The translations under genes were made by a program, and so were the position numbers. DNA of 42,891 nt from the NCBI GenBank assembly GCA_035943635.1, contig DASZBX010000122.1, positions 1 through 42,891 of the forward strand, written 5' to 3'. Of the stretch, positions 1-8,819 are shown one piece after another. How positions within the stretch are numbered: the first letter of the stretch is position 1; every line of letters starts with the position of its first letter. This DNA is from DASZBX01 sp035943635 (GTDB lineage: Bacteria; Actinomycetota; Actinomycetes; Streptomycetales; Catenulisporaceae). The notes under the pieces are model-generated. The model had not been told where the DNA came from and did not search any database. It saw nothing but the letters and a program-made list of their open reading frames with translations.

Positions 1-202
1 ACCCACCCCCCACAAAACCGCCACCCGACAGACCAAGCCCCCTCCCCTTGGAGTCCGGCCCGCCGGAGGCAAAAAGCAGTAAACGCACACTGACACGGCC
101 GCGCAACCAAACAGCAGCACCCCACAACCCCGCCGCCACCCAGCTACATCACCGCCGTACCGCTACCGCTACCGCCAAACCCTCCCGACCACAAACCGCC
201 CG
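1..202. other. Unassigned left edge, no gene recognised
   Basis: This stretch lies downstream of the manA stop codon. The plus strand is rich in C and A and contains a short ccgctac-type repeat near 160-175. I see no convincing start codon with a ribosome binding site and no recognisable protein in any frame. It may hold the manA terminator or the start of another gene lying outside the window. Confidence 0.4.
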
Positions 203-1417
203 TCAAATCCCAGGTGAAGCAAGAAACAACACACCCGGCCCGGAAACAGTCACCGCAACATCCTCAGCCCCCAGGAAGCACGAAGCCCCCTTCCCCAACG
301 CCAACGTCTCACCACCCGCACCATGCAGTTCAGCAGCACCATCCACACACAACAGAATCCGCGGCTCGCCATCACCAGGCACAGTCACCGCGAGCGCGTC
401 CGTCCCCGGAGCCCCGGCCGTGATCCGCCGCAACCGGAACTCAGGCACCGGAGTATCAAACACCTCAACCCCAGGCCCCTCCGCAACCGCCGCCAACACC
501 GGCACCGGGACCGTCGGATCCAACACCTTGAGCAGCTCCGGAATATCGATGTGCTTGGGCGTCAACCCAGCCCGGATCACATTGTCCGAACTGGCCATCA
601 ACTCAACACCAGTCCCCTGGATGTACGCATGCACGCCCCCGGCCCCCATGAACAGGGCCTGCCCGGGCTCAACAACCAAATGGTTGAGCAGCAGCGAACA
701 AACCAGCCCGATATCCCCAGGATGATCGGCCGACATCCGATGCACAGCCTCATACGCACTCGCGAACTCCCCCGACTCCGCACCAGCCACGGCCGCGGCC
801 GCAACAACCCGTGCCACCAGATCCGCACGTTGCGCCACAGGCCAACTGAGCAGCCGCGCCAAAGCGGCAGCCACGGTATCCGGACTGGGATCAGCAGCCA
901 ACACAGCACACACCGGAGCCAACTCAGGCAGCCCCAACCCGGCCAACACCCGCGCAGCCTCAGCGGCCGGGCGCAACCCGGCCAGCACCTCGAACGGAGT
1001 CAGCGCGCAGAGCACCTCAGGCTTGGGCCAGTCGTCCACGTACACCCGCTCAGGATCCTTCAGCGGCAGACCGCGGGCCTCCTCCGCAGCGAACCCGGAC
1101 TCGGCCCCGGCCCGATCCGGATGCAGCTGGATCGACAGCGCCTTACGGGCAGCCAGCACCTTCAGCAGAAACGGCAGCCGCGGACCGAACCGCTTGAGCA
1201 CCCCCGCCCCCAGCTGCCCCTCCGGATCAGCGGCGATCACCGCAGCCAAAGTGACCCGGCCGTCCGCCGCATCCACCTCGGACGGCGCGGCCGGGTGGGC
1301 GCCCATCCACAGTTCGGCCTGCGGGCCGCCGTCTGGATTGGGCCGTCCGGTGAGCTCCGCGATCGCGGTCGGCGAGCCCCACGGGTAGGGCTGGATCTGG
1401 TTCAGCAGCAGGCGCAC
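203..1417 (-). CDS. manA: Mannose-6-phosphate isomerase, class I
   Basis: Interconverts fructose-6-phosphate and mannose-6-phosphate in the cytoplasm, feeding GDP-mannose, mannosylated lipids and glycans. The 404-residue protein has the type I zinc-dependent isomerase signatures: the N-terminal QIQPYPWGS segment, the ELWMGAHP stretch, the zinc-site motif SIQLHPD near residue 95, a KPE motif near 130, and GGVHAYIQG in the second cupin half. Length is normal for the family. It starts at GTG (1415-1417), about 7 nt after a GAGAGAA ribosome binding site. It lies 75 nt after ctaB on the same strand. The 3' two-thirds use many T-ending codons, unlike the GC3-rich 5' part (see findings). Confidence 0.93.
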   Translation of the reverse strand: MRLLLNQIQPYPWGSPTAIAELTGRPNPDGGPQAELWMGAHPAAPSEVDAADGRVTLAAVIAADPEGQLGAGVLKRFGPRLPFLLKVLAARKALSIQLHPDRAGAESGFAAEEARGLPLKDPERVYVDDWPKPEVLCALTPFEVLAGLRPAAEAARVLAGLGLPELAPVCAVLAADPSPDTVAAALARLLSWPVAQRADLVARVVAAAAVAGAESGEFASAYEAVHRMSADHPGDIGLVCSLLLNHLVVEPGQALFMGAGGVHAYIQGTGVELMASSDNVIRAGLTPKHIDIPELLKVLDPTVPVPVLAAVAEGPGVEVFDTPVPEFRLRRITAGAPGTDALAVTVPGDGEPRILLCVDGAAELHGAGGETLALGKGASCFLGAEDVAVTVSGPGVLFLASPGI

Positions 1418-1492
1418 GGCGGTTCTCTCAGACGAGTCGGAAGCCTGGCCGGGCTCCGCCGGGACCCAACCCGGCCCCGGCCCGGCCGCGGA

Positions 1493-2566
1493 TCAGCGCA
1501 GCAGCGGGTCGACGGCCGCGCAGACGAACAGCAGGGCCAAGTACGTGTTCGAGAAGTGGAACATGCGCATCGGCTTGAGTGCGACCCCTTCGACGCCCCT
1601 ACGGGCGGCGCTGTGCAGGCGGTGCGCCTCGACCAGGAAGCCCGCGCCCAGCAGCGCGGCGCCGATCGGGTAGACCGGGCCGGTGTGCGCGATCGGCCAC
1701 AGCAGGAGCGAGCAGGCCACGGTCGCCCAGGTGTAGAGCATCATCTGCCAGGTCACGTGCCGCTCGGTGGCCACGCACGGCAGCATCGGCACCTTCGCCG
1801 CCGCGTAGTCCTCGCGGTAGCGCAGGGCCAGGGCCCAGAAGTGCGGCGGCGTCCACAGGAAGACCACCATGAACAGCACCACCGGCGCCCAGGCCACGTG
1901 GTCGGTCACCGCGGTCCAGCCGATCAGGGTCGGGAAGCAGCCGGCCGCGCCGCCCCAGACGATGTTCTGCGACGTACGCCGCTTGAGGATCATCGAGTAG
2001 ACGACCACGTAGAACACGTTCGCCGTCAGGGCCAGCAGCGAGGAGAGCCAGTTGACCAGCAGTCCGAACCAGAGCGTGGACACGACCCCGAGCACCAGGC
2101 CGAACACGACCGTCTGGGCGGACGTCACGCTGTGCCGGGGCAGCGGGCGGCGGCGGGTGCGGCGCATCTCGGCGTCGATGTCCCGGTCCACCCAGCAGTT
2201 GAGCGCGTTCGCGCTGCCCGCGGACAGGTAGCCGCCGACGGTGACCGCCGCGACCAAGGCTAGCCGGGGTACGCCGTGGGCGGCCAGGAACATCACCGGA
2301 ATGGTGGTGACGATGAGCAGCTCGATGATCCGCGGCTTGGTCAGCGCGATGTACGCGCGCACCGTGCCCATCCACCCGGACGCGGGGCCCGACCCCGCCT
2401 CGGCGTCGGCTTCGGCGTCGGCCTCGGCCGGCTGCGCCGCGGACTGCGCGGCCTGGGCCTCCTCGGGCTCCGGTGCGGGCCCCGTCCCGGGGAAGGCCGA
2501 GGTGGTGGACCCTGGTCGGACTGCCAAAGCGTCGGCGACCATGGGCGGCGATTCGAGTGCGGTCAC
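1493..2566 (-). CDS. ctaB: Protoheme IX farnesyltransferase (heme O synthase)
   Basis: Integral membrane UbiA-family prenyltransferase that attaches a farnesyl group to protoheme, giving heme O for the aa3-type cytochrome oxidase. The 357-residue product has the prenyl-diphosphate site NCWVDRDIDAEMRR and the second Asp region YREDYAAAKVPMLP, with about nine hydrophobic segments starting at TKPRIIELLIVTTIPVMF. The first 65 or so residues form a non-conserved, acidic Ala/Glu/Asp-rich extension (AEADAEADAEAGSG) encoded by hexanucleotide-like repeats. The GTG start at 2566 follows an AAGGTG box; a start nearer the first helix is possible. It is divergent from tkt, the usual actinobacterial arrangement. 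Confidence 0.93.
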   Translation of the reverse strand: MTALESPPMVADALAVRPGSTTSAFPGTGPAPEPEEAQAAQSAAQPAEADAEADAEAGSGPASGWMGTVRAYIALTKPRIIELLIVTTIPVMFLAAHGVPRLALVAAVTVGGYLSAGSANALNCWVDRDIDAEMRRTRRRPLPRHSVTSAQTVVFGLVLGVVSTLWFGLLVNWLSSLLALTANVFYVVVYSMILKRRTSQNIVWGGAAGCFPTLIGWTAVTDHVAWAPVVLFMVVFLWTPPHFWALALRYREDYAAAKVPMLPCVATERHVTWQMMLYTWATVACSLLLWPIAHTGPVYPIGAALLGAGFLVEAHRLHSAARRGVEGVALKPMRMFHFSNTYLALLFVCAAVDPLLR

Positions 2567-2881
2567 CGGCTACACCTTCTGCTGCTGCTCTTGCTGCTGC
2601 GGATGAAACAACCGAAAGCCTAGCCCCCCGGCCGCGCGCCCCGGCAGGCGGGTGGGTGCGAAACGCCGCAACCCGGAAAGCCCATCATCATTCACATCGT
2701 CAGTTGGTATGACGGCGTTACCACGGCGGGCACCCCAGCGGCTATCAGCGGTAGGGTTGGTCTGACCTTATAGATATCGTCCCACCGCAGTTGCGCAGGG
2801 CCCCCGCGGCCGGCAGCGTCGCCGACCGCCGGGCACCAAGAAACCCGCGCGACCGCGCTCGCCACCAGAAAGGACGCGCGC
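2567..2881. promoter_or_regulatory. Divergent ctaB/tkt intergenic region
   Basis: These 315 nt separate two divergent genes, so both promoters should lie here. Close to ctaB, a run of gctgct-type trinucleotides (about 2578-2600) makes a purine-rich leader on the minus strand. Near 2766-2780, an AT-rich patch with TATAGA at 2770-2775 is the most -10-like sequence for tkt, but no matching -35 is clear. An AAAGGA box at about 2869-2874 is the tkt ribosome binding site. No gene is seen. Confidence 0.5.
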
Positions 2882-4984
2882 GTGAGCTCGCCCACTCCGT
2901 TCAGCTGGACCGAAGAAGACCGTAAGACTGTGGACACAGTCCGGGTGCTGGCCATGGACGCGGTGCAGAAGGTCGGCAACGGCCACCCCGGTACCGCGAT
3001 GTCGCTGGCCCCCGTCGCCACGCTGCTGTTCCAGAAGCACCTGCGCCACGACCCGTCGGACCCGCAGTGGGCCGGCCGGGACCGGTTCGTCCTGTCCCCC
3101 GGACACTCCAGCCTCACCCTGTACATCCAGCTGTACCTGTCCGGCTACGGCCTGACCCTGGACGACCTGAAGGCCTTCCGGACCTGGGGCTCGCTGACCC
3201 CCGGGCACCCGGAGCACGGCCACACCAAGGGCGTGGAGACCACCACCGGCCCGCTCGGCCAGGGCCTGGCCAACGCGGTCGGCATGGCGATGGCCGCCCG
3301 CTACGAGCGCGGCCTGTTCGACCCGGAGGCCGCCCCGGGCACCTCGCCGTTCGACCACACGATCTACGCCATCTGCTCCGACGGCGACCTGGAGGAGGGC
3401 GTCACCGGCGAGGCCTCCTCGATCGCCGGCACCCAGAAGCTCGGCAACCTGATCGCGATCTACGACGACAACCACATCTCGATCGAGGGCGACACCAAGG
3501 TCGCGTTCACCGAAGACGTGGTCAAGCGCTACGAGGCCTACGGCTGGCACACCCAGGTGGTGGAGTTCATCACCCCGGACGGCTACGTCGAGGACGTCGA
3601 GGCCCTGCACCAGGCGATCCTGGCCGCCGAGGCCGAGACCGAGCGCCCCTCGTTCATCCGGGTGCGCACCATCATCGGCTGGCCCGCGCCGAAGCTGCAG
3701 AACACCGGCAAGGCGCACGGCTCGGCCCTGGGCGAGGCCGAGGTGGCCGCGACCAAGGAGGTCCTGGGCTTCGACCCGGCCAAGACCTTCGACATCTCCG
3801 ACCAGACCCTGGCGCACGCCCGCAAGGTGGGCGAGCGCTCCGCCGCGGCCCGGGCCGAGTGGACCGTCGGCTTCGACGCCTGGCGCGCGGCCGACCCGCA
3901 GCGCGCGGCCGAGTTCGACCGGATCGCCGCGCGCGAGCTGCCGGCCGGCTGGGACGCGAAGATCCCGGTCTTCCCGGCCGGCAAGGCGGTGGCCACCCGC
4001 AAGGCCTCGGAGGCCGTGATCCAGGCGATCGCCGAGCAGTTGCCGGAGTTCTGGGGCGGCTCGGCCGACCTGGCCGGCTCCACCAACACCACCATCAAGG
4101 GCGGCAAGTCCTTCCTGCCCTACACCGACGACGAGGGCGAGTTCGACGGCTCCAGCCCGTACGGCCGGGTGCTGCACTTCGGCATCCGCGAGCACGCCAT
4201 GGGCTCGATCCTCAACGGCATCGCCCTGCACGGCAACACCCGCGTGTTCGGGGCCACCTTCCTGGTGTTCTCCGACTACATGCGTCCGCCCGTCCGGCTG
4301 GCCTCGCTGGTACACATCCCGGTCACCTACGTGTGGACGCACGACTCGATCGGCGTGGGCGAGGACGGCCCGACGCACCAGCCGATCGAGCACTACGCCG
4401 CCCTGCGCGCCATCCCGAACTTCACCTTCGTCCGCCCGGCCGACGCGAACGAGACGGCCGGGGCGTGGAAGGCCGCGATGGAGCAGGACGGCCCGGTCGG
4501 CCTCGCGCTGACCCGGCAGGACGTGCCCACCTTCGACCACGAGGCGCTCGGCTCGGCCCTGTCCGCGCACGAGGGCGTCAAGCGCGGCGGCTACGTGCTG
4601 GCCGAGGCGGACGGCGGCGCCCCGCAGGTCATCCTGATCGGCACCGGCTCCGAGGTCCAGCTCGCGGTCGCCGCCCGGGAGAGCCTGCAGGCGGCCGGCG
4701 TGCCGACCCGGGTGGTCTCGATGCCGTGCACCGAGTGGTTCGACGCCCAGGACGCCGGGTACCGGGAGTCGGTCCTGCCCAAGGGCGTCAAGGCGCGGGT
4801 CACGGTCGAGGCCGGGATCGCCCAGTCGTGGTACCGCTACCTCGGCGACCACGGCCGCGCCGTCTCGCTCGAGCACTACGGCGCCTCCGCCGACGCCGGA
4901 ACCCTGTTCCGGGAGTTCGGCATCACCGCCGAGGCGGTCGAGGCCGCGGCCCGGGCCAGCCTCGCCGACGTCAACCAGGCTTAG
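2882..4984 (+). CDS. tkt: Transketolase
   Basis: Thiamine-diphosphate enzyme moving two-carbon units between sugar phosphates, linking the pentose phosphate pathway with glycolysis. The 700-residue product has the NGHPG motif near residue 33, the cofactor motif DGDLEEGVTGEA from about residue 166 followed by the conserved NLIAIYDDN, the central pyrimidine-binding domain (GIREHAMG, FGATFLVFSDYMRP) and the C-terminal domain with GTGSEVQLAV. Length is typical. The GTG start at 2882 follows an AAAGGA box by about 7 nt. It is first in a rightward operon with tal 27 nt downstream. Confidence 0.97.
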   Translation: MSSPTPFSWTEEDRKTVDTVRVLAMDAVQKVGNGHPGTAMSLAPVATLLFQKHLRHDPSDPQWAGRDRFVLSPGHSSLTLYIQLYLSGYGLTLDDLKAFRTWGSLTPGHPEHGHTKGVETTTGPLGQGLANAVGMAMAARYERGLFDPEAAPGTSPFDHTIYAICSDGDLEEGVTGEASSIAGTQKLGNLIAIYDDNHISIEGDTKVAFTEDVVKRYEAYGWHTQVVEFITPDGYVEDVEALHQAILAAEAETERPSFIRVRTIIGWPAPKLQNTGKAHGSALGEAEVAATKEVLGFDPAKTFDISDQTLAHARKVGERSAAARAEWTVGFDAWRAADPQRAAEFDRIAARELPAGWDAKIPVFPAGKAVATRKASEAVIQAIAEQLPEFWGGSADLAGSTNTTIKGGKSFLPYTDDEGEFDGSSPYGRVLHFGIREHAMGSILNGIALHGNTRVFGATFLVFSDYMRPPVRLASLVHIPVTYVWTHDSIGVGEDGPTHQPIEHYAALRAIPNFTFVRPADANETAGAWKAAMEQDGPVGLALTRQDVPTFDHEALGSALSAHEGVKRGGYVLAEADGGAPQVILIGTGSEVQLAVAARESLQAAGVPTRVVSMPCTEWFDAQDAGYRESVLPKGVKARVTVEAGIAQSWYRYLGDHGRAVSLEHYGASADAGTLFREFGITAEAVEAAARASLADVNQA

Positions 4985-5011
4985 AACACCCGAGGGGAAG
5001 TGGAAAAGAAT

Positions 5012-6124
5012 ATGAGCGAGCGTCTTGCGAAGCTGTCCGCCGCCGGAGTCTCCATCTGGCTGGACGACCTGAGCCGCGAGCGGCTCAACAGCGGCAGCCT
5101 GGCCGCGCTGGTCGCGGACAAGCACGTGGTGGGGGTCACCACCAACCCGACCATCTTCCAGAAGGCCATCTCCGGCTCCAAGGTCTACGACGAGCAGGTC
5201 GCCGACCTGGCCGTGCGCAAGGTGACCGTCGAGGAGGCGGTCCGGATGATCACCACCCGCGACGTGCGGGCCGCGGCCGACGTGCTGCACCCGGTGTTCG
5301 AGCGCACGGCCGGCCAGGACGGCCGGGTCTCGATCGAGGTCGACCCGCGGCTGGCGCACGAGACCGCCCCCACGGTGGCCGAGGCCAAGCAGCTGGCCTG
5401 GCTGGTGGACCGGGACAACGTGCTGATCAAGATCCCGGCCACCCGGGAGGGCCTGCCGGCGATCACCGCGGTGCTGGCCGAGGGGATCAGCGTCAACGTG
5501 ACCCTGATCTTCTCGCTGGAGCGCTACCGCGAGGTGATGGACGCGTTCCTGACCGGCCTGGAGCAGGCCCGGGACAACGGCCACGACCTGTCCAAGATCG
5601 CCTCGGTCGCCTCCTTCTTCGTGTCCCGGGTGGACACCGAGATCGACAAGCGCCTGAAGAAGCTGTCCACCCCGGAGGCCGCCGCGCTGCTGGGCAAGGC
5701 CGCCGTGGCCAACGCCCGGCTCGCCTACCAGGCCTACGAGGAGGTCTTCACCAGCGAGCGCTGGGAGGGCCTGTCCGCGGACGGGGCCAAGCCGCAGCGC
5801 CCGCTGTGGGCCTCGACCGGCGTGAAGGACCCGGCGTACAAGGACACCCTGTACGTCGACGACCTGATCGTCACCGGCACCGTGAACACCATGCCCGAGG
5901 CCACCCTGGACGCCGAGGCGGACCACGGCGACCCGGCCGGCGACGCGGTGCACGGTTACTACGAGGACGCGGCGAAGGTGATCGCGGACCTGGAGGCCAT
6001 CGGGATCTCCTACGACGAGGTGGTCCAGCTGCTCGAGGACGAGGGCGTGCAGAAGTTCGAGGCCTCCTGGCAGGAGCTGCTGGACGCGGTCGGCGCCGAG
6101 TTGGAGAAGGGCGCCAAGGCATGA
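5012..6124 (+). CDS. tal: Transaldolase
   Basis: Transfers a dihydroxyacetone unit between sedoheptulose-7-phosphate and glyceraldehyde-3-phosphate in the non-oxidative pentose phosphate pathway. The 370-residue protein is of the actinobacterial long type: GVTTNPTIFQKAI near the N-terminus, the Schiff-base lysine in LIKIPATREGLPAI (about K140), SVNVTLIFS and ASVASFFVSRVDTEID. I start it at ATG 5012, which sits behind a GAGGGGAAG box, rather than at the upstream in-frame GTG at 5000, which lies inside that box. It overlaps zwf by the 4-bp ATGA at 6121-6124. Confidence 0.97.
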   Translation: MSERLAKLSAAGVSIWLDDLSRERLNSGSLAALVADKHVVGVTTNPTIFQKAISGSKVYDEQVADLAVRKVTVEEAVRMITTRDVRAAADVLHPVFERTAGQDGRVSIEVDPRLAHETAPTVAEAKQLAWLVDRDNVLIKIPATREGLPAITAVLAEGISVNVTLIFSLERYREVMDAFLTGLEQARDNGHDLSKIASVASFFVSRVDTEIDKRLKKLSTPEAAALLGKAAVANARLAYQAYEEVFTSERWEGLSADGAKPQRPLWASTGVKDPAYKDTLYVDDLIVTGTVNTMPEATLDAEADHGDPAGDAVHGYYEDAAKVIADLEAIGISYDEVVQLLEDEGVQKFEASWQELLDAVGAELEKGAKA

Positions 6125-7731
6125 GCGCACGCTCCGGCGCGGCGTCAGGAGACCGGTTCCACGAGTCCATCGCGCACCAGCTCCTGGACGCGAACGAGCA
6201 CCTGGCCACGGACGCGGCGAACCCGCTGCGCGACGCCCAGGACCGCCGGCTGCCCCGGATCGCCGGCCCCTGCGGCCTGGTCATCTTCGGGGTGACCGGC
6301 GACCTGTCCCGCAAGAAGCTGATGCCGGCCATCTACGACCTGGCCAACCGGGGGCTGCTGCCCCCGGGCTTCGCCCTGGTCGGCTTCGCCCGGCGGGACT
6401 GGGAGGACCAGGACTTCGCCCAGGTGGTGTACGAGTCGGTCAAGGAGCACGCCCGGACCCCGTTCCGGGACGAGGTGTGGAAGCAGCTGGCCGAGGGCTT
6501 CCGCTTCGTCCCCGGCGAGTTCGGCGACCCCGAGGCCTTCGCCCAGCTGAAGACCACGATCGAGGAGCTGGACCGCCAGCGCGGGACAAACGGCAACCAC
6601 GCCTTCTACCTGTCCGTGCCGCCGAAGTTCTTCCCCGGCGTGGTGCAGCAGCTGAAGGAGTCGGGGCTGTCCGACGGCGGCGAGGACTCCTGGCGCCGGG
6701 TGGTGATCGAGAAGCCGTTCGGGCACGACCTGGCCAGCGCGAAGGAGCTCAACCAGCTGGTCGGGGACGTGTTCCCGCCCAAGGCGGTCTTCCGGATCGA
6801 CCACTACCTGGGCAAGGAGACGGTGCAGAACATCCTGGCGCTGCGGTTCGCGAACGAGATGTTCGAGCCGATCTGGAACCGCAACTACGTCGACCACGTG
6901 CAGATCACCATGGCCGAGGACATCGGGATCGGCGGCCGGGCCGGGTACTACGACGGCATCGGCGCGGCCCGGGACGTGATCCAGAACCACCTGCTCCAGC
7001 TGATGGCGCTGACCGCGATGGAGGAGCCCGGCTCCTTCGACGCGGACTCGATCTTCATGGAGAAGGTCAAGGTGCTCTCCGCGGTGCAGCTGCCCGAGGA
7101 CCTGGCCGAGCACACCGTGCGGGCCCAGTACACGGCCGGCTGGCAGGGCGGGGAGAAGGTGATCGGGTTCCTCCAGGAGGACGGGATCGGCGAGCGCTCG
7201 ATCACCGACACCTACGCCGCGATCAAGCTGGAGGTCGACACCCGGCGCTGGGCCGGCGTGCCGTTCTACCTGCGCACCGGCAAGCGGCTGGGCCGGCGGG
7301 TGACCGAGATCGCGGTGGTCTTCCAGCGCGCCCCGCACCTGCCGTTCACCGCCACCATGACCGAGGAGCTGGGGCAGAACGCCCTGGTCATCCGGGTCCA
7401 GCCGGACGAGGGGGTGACCGTGCGGTTCGGCTCCAAGGTACCGGGCACCGCGATGGAGGTGCGCGACGTGTCGATGGACTTCCAGTACGGCGAGGCCTTC
7501 ACCGAGTCCTCCCCGGAGGCCTACGAGCGGCTGATCCTGGACGTCCTGCTCGGCGACGCGCCGCTGTTCCCGCGGCGCGAGGAGGTCGAGCTCGGCTGGC
7601 AGATCCTGGACCCGATCGAGGAGTTCTGGGCCGGGCACACCCCGCCGGCCGAGTACCCGGCCGGGACCTGGGGACCGAAGGAGGCCGACGAGATGCTCGA
7701 ACGCGACGGAAGGACGTGGCGCAGGCCATGA
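6121..7731 (+). CDS. zwf: Glucose-6-phosphate 1-dehydrogenase
   Basis: Oxidises glucose-6-phosphate to 6-phosphogluconolactone with NAD(P)+, the first oxidative step of the pentose phosphate pathway and an NADPH source. The 536-residue product has the nucleotide-binding GVTGDLSRKKLMPAIYDL, the substrate/catalytic signature RIDHYLGKETVQN, and the conserved EKPFGHDLASA. About 40 N-terminal residues precede the Rossmann fold, as in other actinobacterial Zwf proteins. The start is fixed by the ATGA overlap with tal. The stop overlaps the opcA start in a second ATGA (7728-7731), so zwf and opcA are translationally coupled. Confidence 0.97.
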   Translation: MSARSGAASGDRFHESIAHQLLDANEHLATDAANPLRDAQDRRLPRIAGPCGLVIFGVTGDLSRKKLMPAIYDLANRGLLPPGFALVGFARRDWEDQDFAQVVYESVKEHARTPFRDEVWKQLAEGFRFVPGEFGDPEAFAQLKTTIEELDRQRGTNGNHAFYLSVPPKFFPGVVQQLKESGLSDGGEDSWRRVVIEKPFGHDLASAKELNQLVGDVFPPKAVFRIDHYLGKETVQNILALRFANEMFEPIWNRNYVDHVQITMAEDIGIGGRAGYYDGIGAARDVIQNHLLQLMALTAMEEPGSFDADSIFMEKVKVLSAVQLPEDLAEHTVRAQYTAGWQGGEKVIGFLQEDGIGERSITDTYAAIKLEVDTRRWAGVPFYLRTGKRLGRRVTEIAVVFQRAPHLPFTATMTEELGQNALVIRVQPDEGVTVRFGSKVPGTAMEVRDVSMDFQYGEAFTESSPEAYERLILDVLLGDAPLFPRREEVELGWQILDPIEEFWAGHTPPAEYPAGTWGPKEADEMLERDGRTWRRP

Positions 7732-8819
7732 CCATCGACCTGACGAACACCACCTCCGGCAAGATCGCCGCCGCGCTGGTGCAGGCGCGGATGCGCAGCG
7801 GATCGCCGACCACCGGGGCCGTGCTGACCCTGGTGGTCTCCACCGAGGAGCGGCACCACTACGACGCGGTGAAGGCGGCCAGCCAGGCCGCCCGGGAGCA
7901 CCCGGCCCGGATCATCGTGGTGATCGCCCGCCCGGAGATCGCCCGGACCCGGCTGGACGCCGAGGTGCGGGTGGGCGACGAGCGCGGCCCGGGCGAGGTG
8001 CTGGTGCTGCGCCTGTACGGCGAGCTGTCCTCGCACGCCGACGCGGTCGTGCTGCCGCTGCTGCTGCCGGACGTCCCGGTGGTCACCTGGTGGCCGGACG
8101 CCGGCCCCGAGGTGCCCTCGGCCGACCCGCTCGGCGCGCTGGCCCAGCGCCGGATCACCGACTCGGCCGAGTACCACAAGCCGATGGACAAGCTCAAGGC
8201 CAGGGCGGCCGGCTACCGGCCGGGCGACACCGACCTGGCCTGGACCCGGCTGACCCCGTGGCGCTCGATGCTGGCCGCGGCGCTGGACCAGTACCCGCGC
8301 AAGATCCTCAGCGCGGCGGTGTCCGGCGAGGAGGGCAACCCCTCGGCGAGGATGCTCGCGGTCTGGCTGCGCCAGCGGTTGGGCGTCCCGGTGACCCGGA
8401 CGGCCGACGAGGGCCCGGGGATCACCGGCGTGCACCTGGTGACCGAGAACGGCCCGATCGCGCTGACCCGCCCGGACGGCGAGCTGGCCGCGCTGTCCAT
8501 CCCGGACCAGCCGGACCGCCCGGTGGCGCTCAAGCGCCGGGAGACGGCCGAGCTGATCGCCGAGGAACTGCGCCGGCTGGACCCGGACGAGGTGTACTCG
8601 CGGCTGCTGGCCGAGGTGGACATGCCGTTCGACGAGCCGCTGCGGGTGGCCGGGCCGACCGTGGAGGCCGCGGCCAAGGAGGCGGCGAAGCTCGGCGAGC
8701 CGGAGCCGGTCGCGGTCGAGGAGGGCGAGGACGGCGTTGACGCCGGTGCCGGTGCCGAGGGTGGCGCCGGGTCCGGTTCCGAGTCTGAGTCCGAGTCGGG
8801 TTCGGGAGGCACGGTTTGA
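7728..8819 (+). CDS. opcA: Glucose-6-phosphate dehydrogenase assembly protein OpcA
   Basis: Partner protein of glucose-6-phosphate dehydrogenase, known in cyanobacteria and actinobacteria to promote or allosterically support Zwf activity; it is not itself an enzyme of known reaction. The 363-residue product begins with the conserved TTSGKIAAALVQARMRSG region and contains the family segments LPLLLPDVPVVTWWPD and TRLTPWRSMLAAALDQ. The final 40 or so residues are a low-complexity acidic Gly/Ser/Glu tail (GSESESESGSGGTV) not expected in the family. It is coupled to zwf by ATGA and to pgl by a TTGA overlap (8816-8819). Confidence 0.95.
   Translation: MTIDLTNTTSGKIAAALVQARMRSGSPTTGAVLTLVVSTEERHHYDAVKAASQAAREHPARIIVVIARPEIARTRLDAEVRVGDERGPGEVLVLRLYGELSSHADAVVLPLLLPDVPVVTWWPDAGPEVPSADPLGALAQRRITDSAEYHKPMDKLKARAAGYRPGDTDLAWTRLTPWRSMLAAALDQYPRKILSAAVSGEEGNPSARMLAVWLRQRLGVPVTRTADEGPGITGVHLVTENGPIALTRPDGELAALSIPDQPDRPVALKRRETAELIAEELRRLDPDEVYSRLLAEVDMPFDEPLRVAGPTVEAAAKEAAKLGEPEPVAVEEGEDGVDAGAGAEGGAGSGSESESESGSGGTV

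Noticed and set aside
48..725. Plus-strand frame over the manA 3' end
   Set aside because: Pro/Thr/Asn-rich composition reflects the manA complement; no ribosome binding site and no family.
2768..6130. Very long minus-strand open frame opposite tkt-tal
   Set aside because: It is the antisense shadow of GC3-rich tkt and tal; the translation is low-complexity Gly/Arg/Asp/Val and matches no family.
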